The notes under the pieces were generated by a model that did not search any database, was not told the DNA's origin, and saw only the letters and a program-made list of their open reading frames with translations. From positions 95,993,073-96,057,072 of the forward strand of contig NC_060253.1 of the NCBI RefSeq assembly GCF_921293095.1: a stretch of DNA of 64,000 bases, in the 5' to 3' direction. Shown in pieces: positions 59,388 to 64,000 of this stretch (its first letter is position 1; the number at the start of each line of letters is the position of its first letter). The position numbers and the translations under genes were made by a program. Source of the stretch: Ischnura elegans. Its lineage: Eukaryota; Arthropoda; Insecta; Odonata; Coenagrionidae.

Positions 59388-59570
59388 AGGTTTTCAGGTT
59401 GACTTCTGCATCGATTTATCTTCATGACGACAGTTTCGCCGGCATTGCAGCTGGCATCTTCAGGTTCAAAGTGAAAACGCCAGCTGCAATGGTGGTGAAA
59501 CTGTCGTCATGAAGATGAATCGACGCAAAGGTCACCTCGAAAACCTTGCTACACAGGATTGCAAGGGACT
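59388..59570. repeat. Foldback with Penelope-type terminal sequence
   Basis: The left half (about 59392-59465) and right half (about 59478-59565) are inverted copies (CTTCATGACGACAGTTTCGC against GTGAAACTGTCGTCATGAAG). The left half, on the - strand, carries a hammerhead-like order: CTGAAGA, a GC-rich hairpin, GAAAC, TGTC, GTC. It resembles isolated Penelope-like element ends with no coding part left. Confidence 0.6.
59415..59476 (-). ncRNA. Hammerhead-ribozyme-like motif in the foldback
   Basis: - strand: CTGAAGA (59463-59457) fits CUGANGA. Stem II GCCAGC/GCCGGC has one A-C mismatch. GAAA (59437-59434) is followed by CTGTC, placing C before the expected cut. Stem I pairing is weak (AAC before the core against GTC after the cut), so activity is uncertain. 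The opposite half of the foldback lacks the CTGAAGA box. Confidence 0.4.
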
Positions 59571-59940
59571 TTTAATGCTTTAAAAATGTTTTATTAATTT
59601 TTTTTACTAATATTAAATATTCGATATTCTGTTATAAATTTATTTATACGCAGCATGTGCATTCTTTTCACTCAGCAGATTTGTGTTACTGTTAGTGGTT
59701 GAATAAGGCCGCTTGTAAAATTAGAAACTATTATTTTCCTGTTAGCCGTAAATTATTGGCAAATTAATATCATATTTAAATTTCACGTCATTTTATTGTA
59801 ACTTATCGATTTCCCCTAAAAAAAGTTGCTGGCCCTCTGATTATACTGGTTACTACCTCGGTTACCACGGAAGTCTGGTGAAATCCAAAATGCGTCATGA
59901 CCCAATTCCTGAGTCTAGATTTGGTGTGCTCCACTGTAAT

Positions 59941-62900
59941 GGGTCATTCCATGTCAGTTCATCCAGGCATGACACCCACCGACTCGGATTTTGATGAAAC
60001 TTGCCAATTTTCATCCTTCCATGCTGGAATGAAACAGTGTAAAATATTTCTTGGCTATCTCTAATAGTTTTTTTTTCACGACCATTTGAAGTTTGGGTGA
60101 AACTGCAGTTTTTCAATGGATGCGGTCTCCAGAGGCACTTGTGCCTCCAGAGGGAAATAATTTGTCTTAGCCATAGTTTTCATCCGATACTTATGAAAAT
60201 TTGCAGGTTTACTATAGAAGTCATGAGGATTCCAAAATCTTATTGAAAAATATCCTAAGGAATATTGGAAATTCTCTAAACTCATATGTTTCATAAGATT
60301 TTAGAAAATTTTACATCAAAAACATGGTTCTATAAAACATCAAATTTTGACCTGAGGCAATATCTGAATCAAGCTAAATTATTTTTTCTAATATTCCTTA
60401 AGGTATGACCCACCACCTGTAAAAATAAAATTCATGGCTTTTTGCTTGCTTTGTTGTTAAAAAAAATTTTATGCAAAAAAAATCCTTTTTCACGACTCTG
60501 GTCGTCAGTGTTGGGTCCTCCTCCAAGTGTGATGAAATGCTTGTGTTAACTGCTTTCTATATCTAAGAAAATATTTACAACATGTATCTAGTGCATAATA
60601 CATTCAAAAATTAAAACATTTTTTTATGTGCAGGTTGTTTTTCTCCCAATACGAAAAATATATTTTTGAAATAGAATATTTTAAGGAATTCATAGCACTT
60701 ACCCATCATTGCTGGGGATAACTTGATTGTTGCTATATAAAACACATCAAAATACAGGATGCATGTCAATACAAGTCACCTTTCTTCATTTTGTATTGAC
60801 AAAAAACTTCACGAATGTTTTTTACCTCATTAATGTTGTTCTACTTTGAACAAAAAGGTTTTCAAAGTACTGGATAAAGATTTCCTTCCAGAGCATGATT
60901 CAGAAGTTCTTGATAAAGCGAGTGATATGGATGTGCTAGTTGGGTTACTAAAAGAAAAACTGGTGACAGCAGGCATTCAGCGAGAGATAATTCAGCTACT
61001 AACACTAGCTCCGACTTCATGGAGTAGGAAAAAAGTAGCCACCAAAATTAATGTTAGTGAATATACAATTCAGCATACTACGGAATTCTAAGAATGAAAG
61101 GCATCATATCCATACCAGATCCAAGGAGGGGGAAAAACATAGAACAAACTGCAGTGGACTTAGTTCAGTCATTTTACCAAAATTACGAGTATTCACGCCT
61201 TATGCCAGGAATGAAAGATAAGGTGAGTGTGTCCAAAAATGTCCACAAGCAAAAGAGGTTACTTCCAAGTAACCTAAACGAGCTGTATGCAGCTTTTTAA
61301 TTTGAATTCCCACATGTAAAAATAGGGTTTTCAAAATTTTGTCTGTTGCGGCCTAAATGGTGCGTGTTGGCAGGCTCCTCTGCAACCCATTGTGTGTGTC
61401 TGTGCTATCCATCAGAATGCATCACTTCTTCTCCATGGATGGTCTATAGAGGAGACCTACAACGACCTATTTGACTACTTGGTATGTTCCAAAGATAACA
61501 GGGATTGCATGGTACGGCACTGTTCAGAATGTATGTATGACAAACGCCTGAAGGAACATCTGAAAAGTAAATATGACGAATAGGACCCTGAAGATGAAGT
61601 GACATACAGTGCATGGGTGACAACGTATCGAACCCAACAAATTAGATTAACAGTGACTCTGGATGAATACATCAATAGTCTGGTGAACAATCTGGAAAAA
61701 CTTCTCCCACATTCCTTCATAAACAAATCCCAGGCGAGATACCTAAAAGAACTAAAAAATAACCTACAGCCAGATGAAGCCATTGTTTTGCTGGATTTCG
61801 GTGAAAACTACCATTATGTAATACAAGATGAGGTTCAGGGTCATCACTGGAATCAGGATGGTTGTTCCCTACATCCAGTGGTAATTTATACTCGTGGACA
61901 GCTGAAGAAAGATCTGTGTGTGTCAAGTTTGTGTGTATTTTGTGACGATCTAGAACATGATGTAGCTTTCGTATTTGAAACGCAAAAAATAGTCACTCAG
62001 TTTTTAAAGGAAAAGTTCCTTGAAATAAAGGAAGTGCAATATTTCAGTGATGGTTGTGCTGGTCAATATAAGTACTGTAAAAACTTTATAAACCTGTGCC
62101 ATCATCACCAGGACTTTGACTTGCATGCTTCTTGGTCTTTTTTTCAACTAGTCATGGGAAATCTCCATGTGATGGGATAGGTGGAACAGTTAAGTGCATT
62201 CTTACAAGAGAAAGCCTTCAGCGGGATCTGGGTAATACCATGACTTCCATTAAAAAGGTGTTTTGAGTTCTGCAAGTACAAAGTGGACAAAATTTCATTT
62301 TACGTTTTAAAAAAAGAACAATTATCAATGATTCGGCAACAATAAAAAAACTCGCTGGTACCTTGTAAAAACAATCCCAGGTACTCGTAGCTACCATTCT
62401 TCTATACATTATTGCGACAAAAAATTAGCTTTGATACCACATACAGTTCTGTCCACAATTTCTTGATAAAGCCAAGTAGGGAAGAAATTTTGACAAAAAC
62501 TTGTACTAATTCTTTTGTGGCCTGCTTGTATGAGAATCACTGGTTTTTTGGGCTACTTATGTCGATGTTGATCCATTTGATATAAAAGTGAAATTCTTTA
62601 TCATTTTACTGGCCAAAAGAGAAAGAAGATATTTACAATGTTCCTGTAAATAATGTCATTTGTTATGAGGAAACTCCTACCACAAGAGGCTCAGGACGAA
62701 TTTATTACTTCTCAGAGAAAGACATTAAACGTGTGAACCGACGGCTGTTGGATTTAAAAGGAAAACTGGAATTACCAAATGTAACTCTAGTGTAACTGAA
62801 ATATTAGCTTTCTCAGAGATAGGCCTCAGTGAAGACCTTGGATACTATCATATTTAACTACAAACTGATGCACAGACAAAAGTGACTATATATTGTAATT

Positions 62901-63817
62901 GTTCATTTATAAGTTGTGCAACATTATTGAAGTAAAACACATTCGTGAAGTTTTTTTGTCAATACAAAATGGAGAAAGGTGACTTGTATTGACATGCATC
63001 CTTTATTTTGATGTGTTTTATATAGCAACAATCAAGTTATCCCCAGCAATGATGGGTAAGTGCTATGAATTCCTTAAAATATTCTATTTCAAAAATATAT
63101 TTTTCGTATTGGGAGAAAAACAACCTGCACATAAAAAAATGTTTTAATTTTTGAATGTATTATGCACTAGATACATGTTGTAAATATTTTTTTAGATATA
63201 GAAAGCAGTTAACACAAGCATTTCATCACACTTGGAGGAGGACCCAACACTGACGACCAGAGTCGTGAAAAAGGATTTTTTTTGCATAAAATTTTTTTTA
63301 ACAACAAAGCAAGCAAAAAGCCATGAATTTTATTTTTACAGGTGGTGGGTCATACCTTAAGGAATATTAGAAAAAATAATTTAGCTTGATTCAGATATTG
63401 CCTCAGGTCAAAATTTGATGTTTTTATAGAACCATGTTTTTGACGCAAAATTTTCTAAAATCTTATGAAACATACGAGTTTAGAGAATTTCCAATATTCC
63501 TTAGGATATTTTTCAATAAGATTTTGGAATCCTCATGACTTCTATAGTAAACATGCAAATTTTCATAAGAATCGGATGAAAACTATGGCTAAGACAAATT
63601 ATTTCCCTCTGGAGGCACAAGTGCCTCTGGAGACCGCATCCATTGAAAAACTGCAGTTTCACCCAAACTTCAAATGGTCGTGAAAAAAAACCATTAGAGA
63701 TAGCCAAGAAATATTTTACACTGTTTCATTCCAGCATGGAAGGATGAAAATTGGCAAGTTTCATCAAAATCCGAGTCGGTGGGTGTCGTGCCTGGATGAA
63801 CTGACATGGAATGACCC
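59941..63817 (+). mobile_element. 3.9 kb DNA transposon with about 885-bp TIRs and broken transposase
   Basis: Starts GGGTCATTCCATGTCAGTTC and ends with its inverse. TAAT lies on both sides (59937-59940 and 63818-63821). The inverted arms run to about 60826 and 62934, with few differences where read. A transposase relic lies between. The terminal motif and 4-base duplication agree with the element at 15155-20242. The superfamily is not certain; a Sola-like assignment rests only on the 4-base duplication and G-rich start. Confidence 0.8.
60850..62265 (+). pseudogene. Transposase of the 59941-63817 element, inactivated
   Basis: Several frames must be joined. NKKVFKVLDKDFLPEHDSEV starts an alpha-helical N-terminus (60850-61090). 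After a frameshift come RMKGIISIPDPRRGKN, then, past a stop at about 61300, a cysteine-containing block (RPKWCVLAGSS, then CVCAIHQNASLLL, then CMVRHCSEC), which may bind zinc. After another stop, 61599-62170 holds VLLDFGENYHYVIQDEVQGH and QYFSDGCAGQYKYCKNFINL, likely the first two acidic catalytic blocks of a DDE nuclease. A final frameshift leads to SHGKSPCDGIGGTVK. The protein family is one I know only as uncharacterised animal transposases. Two stops and at least two frameshifts show it is dead. Confidence 0.7.
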
Positions 63818-63821
63818 TAAT

Positions 63822-64000
63822 TGGAAAAACTCCTGACAATAATTCTCCTTTTTAATAATTCCAAGATCTATTTAAGAAGTCCAAAATGCTGAATCTTTAT
63901 TTTTGATGATAATCTCCACAGTCCCAGAAAGATTATTTTTATCACATATCCTTTCTTTTTTAGTTCCATGCAAATCTTTAACGGCTTGAGTTACAAGTTC
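63822..64000 (+). other. Continuing intron 8 of the Tudor gene
   Basis: No exon seen before the window ends. Confidence 0.5.

Noticed and set aside
1-64000. Bacterial-type features such as operons, ribosome binding sites or CRISPR arrays.
   Set aside because: Spliced genes and animal transposons throughout. The tandem arrays found have no spacer structure.

Overview
This window looks like a piece of an arthropod nuclear genome, most likely an insect. It is AT-rich, its genes are split into short exons with canonical splice sites, and more than half of what can be read outside exons is transposable-element sequence. The species cannot be named from the sequence. Three protein-coding genes can be supported.

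(1) A CDYL-like gene on the + strand has an enoyl-CoA hydratase/isomerase fold. Its last three coding exons are visible (746-956, 2704-2847, 29551-29736), and the last two are separated by a 26.7 kb intron. (2) Inside that intron, on the - strand, lies a complete four-exon gene (24514-27573). It encodes a secreted protein of about 299 residues with 16 cysteines that resembles the scoloptoxin-11-like proteins annotated widely in arthropods. (3) A multi-Tudor-domain gene on the + strand begins at 37720 and runs past the right edge. Eight exons join in phase into at least 1449 residues: three Tudor modules, a long RGG/glycine-rich exon, a 41-base microexon, a fourth Tudor module and the start of a fifth.

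The rest is a layered transposon landscape. 1-4.6 kb: pogo/Tigger-type elements and a piggyBac-like relic. 4.6-8.8 kb: a TIR element carrying a Copia LTR retrotransposon whose two pol halves face opposite ways. 9-15.1 kb: Tigger relic, a TIR element interrupted by a hAT-type and a pogo-type MITE, then a 5'-truncated LINE. 15.2-20.2 kb: an element with GGGCCATTCCA ends and 4-base target duplications, with a dead Tigger transposon inside. 21.2-23.0 kb: a Penelope-like element with GIY-YIG and RT remains and a hammerhead-ribozyme-like motif at each end. 35.5-36.3 kb: the 3' end of a second LINE. 41-55 kb (introns of the Tudor gene): two copies of a hAT-type element, a piggyBac-type MITE, two pogo-type MITEs and a tRNA-derived SINE head. 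59.4-63.8 kb: a small hammerhead-bearing foldback and a 3.9 kb element with TIRs of about 885 bases and a broken transposase.

Tudor proteins usually act in germline piRNA granules, which silence transposons like those filling this window. That link rests on family knowledge, not on the sequence. The most interesting items are the Tudor plus RGG architecture, the hammerhead motifs at Penelope ends, the inverted Copia element, the nested opposite-strand gene, an inverted repeat pair near both ends of the large CDYL-like intron, and an iterated 14-base motif in the 15-20 kb element.
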